From assembly GCA_004213515.1 (NCBI GenBank), contig SHAK01000018.1:1-43326 (forward strand): a stretch of DNA of 43,326 nucleotides, in the 5' to 3' direction. The position numbers were made by a program, and so were the translations under genes. The notes beneath the pieces were generated by a model. It saw only the letters and a list, made by a program, of their open reading frames with translations, did not search any database and was not told the DNA's origin. Shown here piece by piece: positions 1 to 8,563 of this stretch (its first letter is position 1; each line of letters starts with the position of its first letter). The stretch comes from Limisphaerales bacterium. Its GTDB lineage: Bacteria; Verrucomicrobiota; Verrucomicrobiia; Limisphaerales; UBA1096.

Positions 1-2
1 AA

Positions 3-572
3 AGAGGAAATTTGGTTAATTCATTCAGCTACGAACAAGTTGGCGTCCAGCTTAGTGTAACTCCAAGAATTAGTCCTGATGGGCTTGTGAAGCTGGATGT
101 TGAACCAACTATAAGTTCATTATCAACTTCGAGTGTTCCTATTTCAGAGGGATTTAATGCTCCCGTAATTAACAATCGTAGTGCAAGTACGATGGTTAGC
201 GTTCAAGATGGCCAGACAGTTGTTATGGGGGGATTAATCAGCACAGAGGACAATGAACGCGTTACTAAGATACCACTACTTGGTGATATTCCTTATCTTG
301 GAGTGGCTTTTAAAAGGACTCAGAAGATTAGAAGCCGAACAGAGTTGCTTATTATTTTGACTCCTCAAGTTATCGACACTCCAGAAGAGATAGAAAAGTA
401 CAGTCGAAAGTCTATTGATAATTCTACTTTTTTGCAGCCCATTAACGATAGGAGAACTAAAAGAAATGAAACTCAAATGAGAATCCTTGATTCTATAAAG
501 CCGAAAGCTCGAAAAGAAAAGGGGGTTGCGATTCCGGAACCATCACAAAGTAAGTTGAGAGATAAAATTTGA
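3..572 (+). CDS. Secretin, C-terminal part (GspD/PilQ-like), 5' truncated by window edge
   Basis: This is the 3' end of an outer-membrane secretin, the ring pore of type II secretion or type IV pilus machines. The frame is open from base 3, so the real start lies outside the window; the TTG at 12 is not a credible start. The visible part reads through the secretin core: YEQVGVQLSVTPRIS near the start, then VQDGQTVVMGGLI, then IPLLGDIPYLGVAFK and the closing strand ELLIILTPQVI, all hallmarks of the family (PF00263). After it comes a basic tail of about 65 residues with no recognisable domain. The stop overlaps the next gene by one base (TGATG), suggesting translational coupling. Which machine it serves cannot be decided without the N domains. 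Confidence 0.93.
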   Translation, partial: RGNLVNSFSYEQVGVQLSVTPRISPDGLVKLDVEPTISSLSTSSVPISEGFNAPVINNRSASTMVSVQDGQTVVMGGLISTEDNERVTKIPLLGDIPYLGVAFKRTQKIRSRTELLIILTPQVIDTPEEIEKYSRKSIDNSTFLQPINDRRTKRNETQMRILDSIKPKARKEKGVAIPEPSQSKLRDKI

Positions 573-1102
573 TGCATAAAAGATCTATAAGATTTTTTAT
601 ATATGGACAATTATTTAAGCGTTTAATTCTCTTTGCCTTTATAGCTCAAGTATTTTGCGGATGCGTCACTGATCGAGATAGTGTTAGTGATCGGAAGATT
701 TCAATCGGTTTATCTGGTGTTGGGGCTGTAGATTCTATTCGGTTATTTACTTCACCTTCAGTTTTAAATCTCGACAACAAACCCGGTGTAGATGGATTTA
801 CAGCAAAGATTTATGCTCTCGACCAAGATATGCCGAAGCCTATAAAGGTTAACAAAGGTGAGATTGAGTTTTTGCTATATGAATCTACGATTGATGGTGA
901 TCCCTTGCAAATATGGAAATTTAATTCGAAGAAATTGAAAAAACATATGTTAACGACTCAGATAGGTGTGGTGTATGATTTTCGATTGCTTTGGGACCCA
1001 GCAAATGCACCTAAAAGAAAGGCTGCAATATTGGCTCAATATCGATCCGTTGACGGAAAGCTTATTAAAGCAGTTCCTGTTGTTCTTCCGATAACAAAAT
1101 AA
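572..1102 (+). CDS. Putative exported lipoprotein of unknown function
   Basis: A protein of 176 residues whose function I do not recognise. The ATG at 572 overlaps the secretin stop by one base and is preferred over the TTG three bases earlier. A basic start is followed by a hydrophobic stretch ending in QVFCGC, which could be a weak lipobox, so lipid anchoring is possible but unproven. The mature part has the alternating polar/hydrophobic pattern of a beta-rich fold, with pieces such as IRLFTSPSVLNLDNKPGVDG and YDFRLLWDP. Its overlap with the secretin gene suggests a partner of that machine, for example a pilotin or assembly lipoprotein, but this is inferred from position only. Confidence 0.7.
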   Translation: MHKRSIRFFIYGQLFKRLILFAFIAQVFCGCVTDRDSVSDRKISIGLSGVGAVDSIRLFTSPSVLNLDNKPGVDGFTAKIYALDQDMPKPIKVNKGEIEFLLYESTIDGDPLQIWKFNSKKLKKHMLTTQIGVVYDFRLLWDPANAPKRKAAILAQYRSVDGKLIKAVPVVLPITK

Positions 1103-1138
1103 ATAGTGCTTAAGTTACTTAATTAAGAGGCAAAAAGG

Positions 1139-1167
1139 TTGACCCCGTTTAGGCCTTGTCCTAGCTT
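1139..1167 (+). promoter_or_regulatory. Possible sigma70-type promoter before ilvH
   Basis: TTGACC at 1139-1144 is followed after 17 bases by TAGCTT at 1162-1167, about 85 bases before the ilvH start. The -35 is good and the -10 is poor. The 150-base gap between the lipoprotein gene and ilvH otherwise shows no leader peptide or T-box that I can recognise. Confidence 0.3.
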
Positions 1168-1252
1168 TTCCCGCCGGTTGTTTTGAATTTCGCTTTTTTT
1201 AAAAGTACGGATTCTGTTAAAGACAACTTTAAGGTTGTTAAGAATTAAGATC

Positions 1253-1726
1253 ATGCGACATACCATATCAGTATTGGTTCAAAATAAGTTTGGCGTGCTT
1301 ACGCGCGTTGCAGGTTTATTTAGTGGCCGTGGTTTCAATATAGATTCTTTGAATGTTGCTCCAACTCATGACCCTAGTATGTCTCGAATGACTATTATAA
1401 CTAGAGGAGATGATGCAACTTTAGATCAGATTGTTAAGCAGCTAAATAAGCTTGTTGATTCATTGGAGGTGCAGGACTTCCGAGATGGTGAGTATGTTGA
1501 TCGAGAATTAGTTTTAGTTCGAGTAGGTGTAGATTCTCAATCTCGTGCAGAGGTGATGCAGATTACAGATATTTTCCGAGCCAAGATTGTTGATGTTCAG
1601 CCATCAAGTTTAACAATTGAAATTACCGGAAGTGAATCTAAGGTTAGCAAGTTTCTGGGATTGATGGAAAACTTTGGAGTGCAGGAGTTGACCCGTACAG
1701 GCAAGGTAGCTTTACCAAGAAAATAA
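1253..1726 (+). CDS. ilvH: Acetolactate synthase small (regulatory) subunit
   Basis: Regulatory subunit of acetohydroxyacid synthase, the first shared enzyme of valine, leucine and isoleucine synthesis; the family activates the catalytic subunit and gives valine feedback control. The N-terminal ACT domain is clear: [31 protein letters not shown] begins at residue 3, followed by the usual small-subunit C-terminal domain. The ATG at 1253 matches the family's usual MRxxxSVL start and gives 157 residues, the normal length; a TTG at 1235 would add six residues without family support. It is followed 19 bases later by ilvC. The catalytic subunit gene ilvB is not in the window, so the pathway genes are split. 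Confidence 0.95.
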   Translation: MRHTISVLVQNKFGVLTRVAGLFSGRGFNIDSLNVAPTHDPSMSRMTIITRGDDATLDQIVKQLNKLVDSLEVQDFRDGEYVDRELVLVRVGVDSQSRAEVMQITDIFRAKIVDVQPSSLTIEITGSESKVSKFLGLMENFGVQELTRTGKVALPRK

Positions 1727-1745
1727 TTTTATTTACGAAAAAAAT

Positions 1746-2771
1746 ATGGCAGCAAAAGTATATCACGATAAAGACGCGGACCTTAATGTTTTAAAAGGTA
1801 AAACCATGGCTGTTTTAGGTTTTGGTTCCCAGGGTCACGCACACGCACTTAATCTAAAAGATAGTGGTGTGAATGTTATTATAGGTCTCTACAAGGGCAG
1901 TAAATCGGCTAAAGTGGCCAAAAATAAAGGGTTTAAGGTTTACGAGAACTCAGAAGCTGTAAAGCGAGCTGATGTAATCTTTGTTGCTGTGCCTGATACA
2001 AAGCAGGCAGAGGTTTTTAAAAACGACATAAAGCCAAATTTAACAAAGGGAAAGACTCTTCTTTTTTCTCATGGCTTTGCTGTTCATTTTAAAACAGTAG
2101 TTCCTCCCAAGGATGTGAACGTTATTCTTGTTGCTCCAAAAGGTCCTGGTCACATTGTACGGCGTCAATATGTCGAAGGTAAGGGAGTCCCAAGCTTAAT
2201 AGCTATTGAGCAAAATGCTGACAGAAAAGCCAAAAAAATTGCACTCGCGTGGGCCAAAGGTATTGGCGGGACTCGAGCTGGGGTTATTCAAACTACTTTC
2301 AAAGAAGAAACTGAAACCGACTTGTTTGGTGAACAGACTGTTCTTTGTGGCGGGACTAGTGCCTTAATTCAGGCGGGTTATGAAGTTTTAGTAGAAGCAG
2401 GTTATCAACCGGAAATGGCATATTTTGAATGCCTTCATGAGCTTAAATTAATTGTTGATTTAATCAATGAGTCAGGTGTCAGCGGAATGCGTTTTTCAAT
2501 ATCTGAAACTGCGAAGTGGGGAGATGTTAAAGTTGGTCCAAAGATTATTGATTCAAGTGTCAAGAAAAGGATGAAAGCTGCCTTGAAAGATATTCAAGAC
2601 GGTAAGTTTGCTAAAGCTTGGGTTAGGGAATACAAGGGCGGTTATAAGCAATACAATAAATTACTTAAAGCTGGTGAAAAACATAATATTGAAAAAGTGG
2701 GATCACGTCTTCGTTCTATGATGCCTTGGATGCAAAAAAGAACAGTTAAGGGAGCTCAAGCAGCCTACTAA
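1746..2771 (+). CDS. ilvC: Ketol-acid reductoisomerase (NADP+), class I
   Basis: Converts acetolactate or acetohydroxybutyrate to the dihydroxy acid by Mg2+-dependent alkyl migration and NADPH reduction, the second step of branched-chain amino acid synthesis. Length is 341 residues, typical of the short class I form. The Rossmann motif [13 protein letters not shown] lies near residues 25-37, followed by the GLYKGSKS loop whose serines fit NADPH preference. The conserved block [14 protein letters not shown] and the metal-binding region [10 protein letters not shown] are intact, as is [12 protein letters not shown]. It is cotranscribed with ilvH. There is no obvious Shine-Dalgarno sequence; the upstream bases are an A-rich run. 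Confidence 0.97.
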   Translation: MAAKVYHDKDADLNVLKGKTMAVLGFGSQGHAHALNLKDSGVNVIIGLYKGSKSAKVAKNKGFKVYENSEAVKRADVIFVAVPDTKQAEVFKNDIKPNLTKGKTLLFSHGFAVHFKTVVPPKDVNVILVAPKGPGHIVRRQYVEGKGVPSLIAIEQNADRKAKKIALAWAKGIGGTRAGVIQTTFKEETETDLFGEQTVLCGGTSALIQAGYEVLVEAGYQPEMAYFECLHELKLIVDLINESGVSGMRFSISETAKWGDVKVGPKIIDSSVKKRMKAALKDIQDGKFAKAWVREYKGGYKQYNKLLKAGEKHNIEKVGSRLRSMMPWMQKRTVKGAQAAY

Positions 2772-2875
2772 AAAGGGTTAATTATTACATTCTATTAGGG
2801 ATAGGTCGTTTTTTGATGTTAAGTTTAATTTCAGAAAGCAACCATTCTGAATCAGTGGTGTTTAAAATATCTGTT

Positions 2876-3778
2876 ATGGTTATAAAATCAGATATATTGA
2901 ATAGAGTGCTTTTGTTGATGTGCTTGTTCTCTGTATCGATTTTATCGGCTTCAGCTATTCAGGATGCTCAATCTGATGGGAATCCTTATGAAGCAATTAA
3001 CAAGCGAAATGCTTTTGACTTAGCCAATGAACCTCCTACTCGAAAGGATAGCCCGCCCCCGCCTGAACCCTTAAAAGATCTAGACCTTAAGTTTACTGGG
3101 ATTTTTCGTTTAAAGGGAGTAGAGAAAGCTTGTTTAGCTTTAATTGATAGTAGTGCTAAACCGCCTGAGACAAACTATTTTCAAATTCCTGTCGGAGATA
3201 AGCAGGGTTCTATAGAAGTTAAGTCGATAGACGCAAAAGCAGGGTTGGTTAAGTTGTTACGAAATGGCAAACTACTTGAGTTAAATTTAGGTAATGAAGA
3301 GCATACTTTTAAGACATCTCTTGCTAAGGCTCCTTCGAAATCAAAATCAAGTTCACGATCAACATCTTCCAAGTCATCATCGTCACGATCCTCCTCAGGT
3401 AGAACTACTAGTTCGTCCGCTCGTTCATCTAGAACTAGTTCAACCTCTAGTAGGGGAACGGGAAGTAATGTAAAATCTGTTCCTGGAAGGTCTTCAAATT
3501 CTATGAGGACTGTCCCGGTTAGGGGTGGCTCAACAAATCCGAATCCTCCTGTTATTCAGCAAGATCGTGATCCAGCTATGCAGGCTATTGAGATGGTGCA
3601 GCAGAAGCAGGAGGCCGAAAGAGTTGGGGTTCCAATGCCTCCTTTGCCTTTTGAGAATGCATTAAAAGAGCCCTCTGCTGGTAACATTAATGGGCAAATG
3701 CCTGTTCGCCCGCCGGTTCCTGGTCAAGGGCCTCCAGTGCCTATGTTGCCAGGCGCTCCGATACCTCCAGGTCGTTAA
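2876..3778 (+). CDS. Exported GspC/PilP-like protein with Ser/Arg-rich and Pro-rich tail
   Basis: The ATG at 2876 is chosen because it places a signal peptide (MVIKSDILNRVLLLMCLFSV, then a cut near SASA) at the N-terminus; a start at 2813 or 2816 would put about 20 polar residues before it. The mature protein has a short linker with RNAFDL, then a small beta domain (LKFTGIF ... YFQIPVGDKQG ... IDAKAGLVKLLRNGKLLELNL) that resembles the periplasmic HR domain of GspC and PilP, which docks on secretins. Then comes a low-complexity stretch of Ser, Arg and Lys (about bases 3340-3460) and a Pro-rich end. The nearby secretin gene supports a role in the same secretion machine. The family call is by eye and moderate. 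Confidence 0.65.
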   Translation: MVIKSDILNRVLLLMCLFSVSILSASAIQDAQSDGNPYEAINKRNAFDLANEPPTRKDSPPPPEPLKDLDLKFTGIFRLKGVEKACLALIDSSAKPPETNYFQIPVGDKQGSIEVKSIDAKAGLVKLLRNGKLLELNLGNEEHTFKTSLAKAPSKSKSSSRSTSSKSSSSRSSSGRTTSSSARSSRTSSTSSRGTGSNVKSVPGRSSNSMRTVPVRGGSTNPNPPVIQQDRDPAMQAIEMVQQKQEAERVGVPMPPLPFENALKEPSAGNINGQMPVRPPVPGQGPPVPMLPGAPIPPGR

Positions 3779-3785
3779 GGGATTG

Positions 3786-4568
3786 TTAGTACTTCTCCAA
3801 AAGTTTTGTCGAGTCTGTATCAACATACAAAGTCGCTTGTGGCTTTGTACGTAAGTAAGAGGCAGGGCAATTAGTACTTATTGGTCCTTCTAATAGTGCT
3901 TTTACTGGTGCTGCTTTTCTTGATTCAGGGGCAACACAGATAATTTTTTTTGCAGAGCAAAGTGCTGGAACAGTTAATGTTAATGCATATTTTGGTACTG
4001 CTTCTAAATTTGGGAAGTGCCCTTCGTTGACCTGTTGCATTCTGCATTCGACATCAAGTTCAACAATTTTAACTAAACGTTTGTCTTCAAAATTTGCTAC
4101 GGGAGGGTCATTAAATGCGATATGTCCGTTTTCTCCAACGCCCATGCAACATAAGTCAATAGTCTGGCTTTTGAGAAGGGATTCATAGCGTTCACACTCT
4201 GCGATAGGTTCAGAAGCATCTCCTCCAAGGTAGTGGAATACCTTTGGGCTAACTTGTGATTCAACTCGCTCTCTCATATACCTTCGAAAACAGGCAGGGT
4301 GATTTTCATCAACTCCTAGGTATTCGTCCATATGGAATAAAGTCATTTTACTCCAATCAATGCCACCTAGATCAGCCAGATTCCGCAAAAATTGAATCTG
4401 TGAATTGCCAGTTGCTAAAATGGCAGCTGCGTGGCCCTTTTGATTAATGGTCTCAACTAGAAAATCATGAACTGTATGGGCAACGTCTATTGCCATATCT
4501 TTTTCAGTTGCAAAAACACGTACAGGAAGGGCATCAGCGTTAAATGTTCTAATTGGTTGAATACTCAT
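3786..4568 (-). CDS. nagB: Glucosamine-6-phosphate deaminase/isomerase
   Basis: Converts glucosamine 6-phosphate to fructose 6-phosphate and ammonia, feeding amino-sugar carbon into glycolysis. The sugar-isomerase motifs are clear: LATGNSQIQFL in the phosphate loop, LFHMDEYLG, and GVGENGHIAFNDPP. In the last motif E. coli NagB has a GHIAFNE context preceded by Asp; here it is GENGHIAFND, a variant seen in many relatives annotated as NagB, so a related sugar phosphate cannot be excluded. The start at 4568 (MSIQPIRTF) is preferred; 4613 would add 15 residues without domain support. Its stop faces that of the GspC-like gene 7 bases away. It stands alone, with no nagA beside it. Confidence 0.86.
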   Translation of the reverse strand: MSIQPIRTFNADALPVRVFATEKDMAIDVAHTVHDFLVETINQKGHAAAILATGNSQIQFLRNLADLGGIDWSKMTLFHMDEYLGVDENHPACFRRYMRERVESQVSPKVFHYLGGDASEPIAECERYESLLKSQTIDLCCMGVGENGHIAFNDPPVANFEDKRLVKIVELDVECRMQQVNEGHFPNLEAVPKYALTLTVPALCSAKKIICVAPESRKAAPVKALLEGPISTNCPASYLRTKPQATLYVDTDSTKLLEKY

Positions 4569-4684
4569 TTGTAAAGACTTGGGAACGTTGGCTTGATTAT
4601 GATGTAAATTCAAGTTTTCTGAAAAAAGAGTCGGTTATGTTGACGTTTCCACCTGCCAAGGTTATTTTGATTCTTTATTGCTGA

Positions 4685-5035
4685 ATGAACGAAGATACAT
4701 TAACTGAGCAAATTATAACAGTTACAGAAGAAGCTGCTAAGCAGGTGGCTATTGTTCGTCAAAATGAACCTGAAAATGCTGAAAAAACTTTAAGGATTTT
4801 TGTTGAGAAAGGAGGCTGCAGCGGCCTTCAGTATGGGATGGTGTTTGACGAAAAGCGTGACAATGATCATGCGATTAAATCTTTTGGTGAAACCGTTCTA
4901 GTGGACGAATTTAGCGCAAATTATCTAAAAGGGGCTATAGTCGATTATCATGATGATCTCAACGACTCAGGCTTTAAGATTAAAAATCCCAATGCTAAAG
5001 AATCGTGTGGATGTGGAAACTCATTCGAGACTTAA
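4685..5035 (+). CDS. A-type iron-sulfur cluster carrier (IscA/ErpA/HesB family)
   Basis: A cytoplasmic carrier that accepts Fe-S clusters from the assembly scaffold and hands them to target enzymes. At 116 residues it has normal length, with the three conserved cysteines: one in GGCSGLQYGM and two in the C-terminal CGCGNSF. Whether it is the IscA, ErpA or SufA member cannot be told from sequence alone, so no symbol is given. No isc or suf genes are next to it. It is divergent from nagB with a short AT-rich intergenic region. Confidence 0.94.
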   Translation: MNEDTLTEQIITVTEEAAKQVAIVRQNEPENAEKTLRIFVEKGGCSGLQYGMVFDEKRDNDHAIKSFGETVLVDEFSANYLKGAIVDYHDDLNDSGFKIKNPNAKESCGCGNSFET

Positions 5036-5098
5036 ATTATCTTCTTAATTTCTGATCTATTATTTTCTTAGTAGCTTAAAAATTAAAATTGCACTAAT

Positions 5099-6496
5099 TC
5101 AACCGAGGATGTGAGACCGGAGTACGCCGTAAACATCAGTGGAATTTAATGTTGATTCTGCAGAGAATGCAGTTTCTTTCTTTGAAATAATCATAGGCCA
5201 ATCCTCTTTGTTTTTGGGTCTGCACCCGTGAGATCCCTTAACTAGACTTGCATCGAGTGGTATAATGTCCATTAACATTCTAAAGCCGAACTTCTTCTTA
5301 AGTAAATTAAGCATCACTCGTGGCATCGATCCTCGTATCTGATCTTTGAACAATTCGACTGGATCATAGCCAGGCTTTCGATGGATATCAACGCATCGAG
5401 CAAAATCCGGAGCAAGTTTATCATTTAGCCAATAGTAATATGTGAACCACGAGTTCTCATTAGAAGTTACAACCAGATTGCCTGCTCGTTTGTGGTAAAT
5501 ACCTTTTTCTTTTTTTTCATTATCTCCCCAAACAGAATCGATTCCGGGAGTTGATTCAAGTAGTGATCGGACTTGGGATTCTATAGATGAATCTTTGATG
5601 TAAACATGGGCAACTTGATGATCTGCGACAGCAAAAACCTTGCTGTTGCCGCAGTCAAGACGCTCAAGTCCAAGTTCATCCTTTATTGTTAACCAACCCT
5701 TCTCTCGGAAAATCCTATTTAAATGAATTGGATGATTCACTGGAGTTATTCCGTATTCGGAAAGGAGAATAACTTGGACTCCTCGGTTTTCAAAAAAATC
5801 TATAAGGTCTCCAACTATATTGTCTATTCGAATGAGATCGTTTTCGATCTCTTTATGTTGAGGTCCCAGTCTTTGCATATTGTAATCAAGGTGAGGAAGA
5901 TAGACTAGGTTAAGTGTGGGTTTTTGTTTTTCCTCTATCCATTTTGCAGAATTTGCTATCCATTGACTGACAGATTCGGGCTTCCCTGCTGGAGACTGTT
6001 TTCCTGCCATTGGGCCCCAAAAGCACGGGAAGGGGAATTCACCAATTTCATTTTTCAATTCCTGACTAATATTAAATGGCCAACAATAAATATCGAAGTG
6101 TTTACTGCCATCAGCTGGATAAATGGGTCTTGGGGTTGCTGACCAATCAACATCGGCATACATGTTGTACCACCAAAACATTTTGGCGCAGGAGAAGTTT
6201 TTGTCTACACCCTTTATGTCATGCCATATTTTTGAACCTTGAACAGTTTGGTTTGGTTGCTTCCAGAATGTAACTTCAGCTATTTCTTGATTATACCAAC
6301 CATTACCTACAATCCCGTGATGAGTTGGGGTTTTACCTGTAAGGTAATTGGACTGAGCGGTACAGGTGACAGCCGGGAATGCTGGATCAATAGTTTTTGC
6401 ATGGCCATTGGAAATGAATTTAGAAATAGCAGGTGTGTGCTTACCAATACAACGTTGGGAGAGGCCAACAACATTTAGGACGACAGTTCGATTCAC
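5099..6496 (-). CDS. Alkaline-phosphatase-superfamily phosphodiesterase/pyrophosphatase-like protein
   Basis: A 465-residue protein with the type I phosphodiesterase/nucleotide pyrophosphatase fold (PF01663 type). The nucleophile region is recognisable as AFPAVTCTAQSNYLTG followed by HHGIVGNGWY, and the LPHLDYNMQRLGP motif supplies a D-x-H-like pair. The N-terminal metal Asp of the superfamily is missing (VVLNVVGLSQ), and where a SDHG motif is expected there is LSEYGI. A late His sits in KGSHG. No signal peptide is seen. The pattern resembles a divergent subfamily that I remember from eboABCDEF-type clusters, but no other ebo gene is here. Substrate unknown; activity may be altered. Confidence 0.82.
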   Translation of the reverse strand: MNRTVVLNVVGLSQRCIGKHTPAISKFISNGHAKTIDPAFPAVTCTAQSNYLTGKTPTHHGIVGNGWYNQEIAEVTFWKQPNQTVQGSKIWHDIKGVDKNFSCAKMFWWYNMYADVDWSATPRPIYPADGSKHFDIYCWPFNISQELKNEIGEFPFPCFWGPMAGKQSPAGKPESVSQWIANSAKWIEEKQKPTLNLVYLPHLDYNMQRLGPQHKEIENDLIRIDNIVGDLIDFFENRGVQVILLSEYGITPVNHPIHLNRIFREKGWLTIKDELGLERLDCGNSKVFAVADHQVAHVYIKDSSIESQVRSLLESTPGIDSVWGDNEKKEKGIYHKRAGNLVVTSNENSWFTYYYWLNDKLAPDFARCVDIHRKPGYDPVELFKDQIRGSMPRVMLNLLKKKFGFRMLMDIIPLDASLVKGSHGCRPKNKEDWPMIISKKETAFSAESTLNSTDVYGVLRSHILG

Positions 6497-6740
6497 AAAT
6501 GAAAGTGTTTATTTACTCCTGAGCTGAAACAATCTAATGATTCTCGATGGTTTTTAATTTTGAGTTTCATTTTTCGTTTTAAGTCCTTTTTAGTGTCTAT
6601 ATATATTTACTAATAGACTTCACTAGAAAGACAGAAGCTGAGGTTTTAAAACAATAATTGCCAGTTTTTTATAGTAAGATATTACTACTTTGTTTTAAGG
6701 GGTTTTCACTAAATCAGCTAAATGTTACAACACTGCCACA
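6497..6740. promoter_or_regulatory. Divergent intergenic region with a possible promoter for the DUF885 gene
   Basis: A 244-base AT-rich gap between two divergent genes. On the + strand TTGCCA (6658-6663) and TATTAC (6680-6685) are separated by 16 bases and could drive the peptidase gene. No hairpin, repeat or small reading frame worth calling was seen in the rest. Confidence 0.35.
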
Positions 6741-8546
6741 ATGATCCGGTATTTTTTTATATTAATTATTTTTATAATGACCCCAGTGTGTTTGTCTTCA
6801 GATTACATAATCGATTATCGCAATAAATGTAATGAGCTTATTATTTCTAAAAGCTTAGATGAGGAAAAGAGGCTTTGGCAGTTGTTTGATGCTAATTGGA
6901 AATATCAAATGATGTCATCTCCTGAGTCTGCTACTTGGCGTGGTTATCCAGGTCAAAATCATCGTTGGAGCGATCTTTCACTAAAGGCCTTAGAAAAGGG
7001 AAAAGAAGTTGATAGGCTTACATTGAAAACTATTCTTTCCATTAAGCGTTCTAAGCTGTCTGTAGATAATCAACTTAATTATGATTTATTTCGTCGCAAT
7101 GCTGAGATGTCAGTTGAGAAGCAGCAATTCCCTGGTGAATATCTTGTAATCAATCAAATGGAAGGTTTGCCAAGAGATGTTCCTTCTATGATTGAAATGA
7201 TGCCGAGATCAAATTTGAATGATTATAAAACAATTCTTTCAAGGCTCTCGGGTGTTTCTGGTTTGGTTGATCAAACAATTGTTTTATTACAGGAAGGACT
7301 GGCTCGAGGGATTGTTCCTCCTAAAATACCCTTAAGGACATTAGCCGATCAAGTTTTAGGTCAGATTCATGAGGATGCGTTTGCTTCGCCAATGCTTACT
7401 CATTTTAAATCTTTTCCAGAAACAGTTTCCTCGAATGATCAAGCTCGTCTTAAAAAGACTGCTGAGAATGTTTACTTGAGCGAAGTTAAACCAGCTTGGA
7501 ATCGTTTGCATGTATATCTTCGAGATGAATATGTTCCTAAATGTAGAGATTCCGTAGGCCGTAGCGCATTGCCAAATGGTCTTAAATGGTATGACTATAT
7601 GATTCGTCATTATACCACAACGTCATTAACTCCTGATAAGATCCATGAAATAGGGTTAATTGAGGTTAAACGTATTAGAGAGGAAATGGAGGCAATAAAA
7701 GAAGAGGTAGGATTTAATGAGGGCTTAATTGATTTCTTTAAATTCCTTAGAACAGACTCTCGTTTTTATTATGAGACTGCTGATGAATTGTTGGCTGGAT
7801 ATCGAGATATTTGTAAGCGTGCCGATCCCGAGTTAATTAAGTTGTTCCGTAAGTTGCCGCGACAGCCTTATGGAGTGGTTCCTATACCTGCCTATATAGA
7901 AAAGTCTGTAACTACGGCTTATTATCAACCAGGTTCAAATGAAGCCGGACGTGCTGGTTTCTTTTTTGCTAATACATATGATCTTGCTTCGAGGCCTAAA
8001 TGGGAAATGGAAGCTCTTGCACTTCATGAGGCTGTTCCAGGGCATCATCTGCAGCTAGCTATTGCTGATGAGATTGAAGGTCTGCCTGAATTTCGTAAGT
8101 ATGGTCGTTATACTGGTTATGTCGAAGGGTGGGGTTTGTATTCAGAGAGTCTTGGTGAAGAAATGGGATTTTACACGGATCCTTACTCTAAGTTCGGTCA
8201 ATTAACCTATGAGATGTGGAGAGCTATTCGACTGGTGGTTGATACTGGATTGCATGCTAAGGGTTGGTCTCGAAACCAAGCAATTGATTTTTTTAAAGCC
8301 AATGCTGGTAAGGCAGAGCATGATATAGTTGTTGAGGTTGACCGATATATTGTTTGGCCGGGGCAAGCTTTAGCTTACAAGCTGGGTGAGCTTAAAATTA
8401 AGCAGCTTCGTACTCGAGCAAGCAGTAAGCTGAAGGACGAATTTGATATCCGATTATTTCATGATGAAATTTTATGGAATGGTGCATTGCCGTTGAGTAT
8501 TCTTGAGAAGCGCATTGAAAATTGGATAAATAAGCAGGAAAAATAA
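6741..8546 (+). CDS. Exported DUF885 family zinc peptidase
   Basis: A 601-residue protein of the DUF885 family (PF05960), thought to be metallopeptidases. It opens with a hydrophobic signal sequence of about 20 residues (IRYFFILIIFIMTPVCLSS), so it is exported; the Cys in it does not make a convincing lipobox. The zinc motif HEAVPGHHLQ lies at about residues 430-439, and a downstream Glu in GYVEGWGLYSE fits the third ligand. The C-terminal block with DIVVEVDRYIVWPGQALAYKLG is also typical of the family. Length is normal. It is a single gene, convergent with the following sulfatase gene. Substrate is unknown, presumably peptides in the periplasm. Confidence 0.92.
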   Translation: MIRYFFILIIFIMTPVCLSSDYIIDYRNKCNELIISKSLDEEKRLWQLFDANWKYQMMSSPESATWRGYPGQNHRWSDLSLKALEKGKEVDRLTLKTILSIKRSKLSVDNQLNYDLFRRNAEMSVEKQQFPGEYLVINQMEGLPRDVPSMIEMMPRSNLNDYKTILSRLSGVSGLVDQTIVLLQEGLARGIVPPKIPLRTLADQVLGQIHEDAFASPMLTHFKSFPETVSSNDQARLKKTAENVYLSEVKPAWNRLHVYLRDEYVPKCRDSVGRSALPNGLKWYDYMIRHYTTTSLTPDKIHEIGLIEVKRIREEMEAIKEEVGFNEGLIDFFKFLRTDSRFYYETADELLAGYRDICKRADPELIKLFRKLPRQPYGVVPIPAYIEKSVTTAYYQPGSNEAGRAGFFFANTYDLASRPKWEMEALALHEAVPGHHLQLAIADEIEGLPEFRKYGRYTGYVEGWGLYSESLGEEMGFYTDPYSKFGQLTYEMWRAIRLVVDTGLHAKGWSRNQAIDFFKANAGKAEHDIVVEVDRYIVWPGQALAYKLGELKIKQLRTRASSKLKDEFDIRLFHDEILWNGALPLSILEKRIENWINKQEK

Positions 8547-8563
8547 TTAACTTTTGATAATTG

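Noticed and set aside
1105-1130. CTTAA...TTAAG inverted repeat after the lipoprotein gene as terminator
   Set aside because: Five A/T-rich pairs only and no T run after it.
3340-3460. Short repeated DNA around TCATC and AGAACTAGTTC, considered as CRISPR or direct repeats
   Set aside because: The repeats are codon repeats of a Ser/Arg-rich protein segment, irregular in spacing, without spacers.
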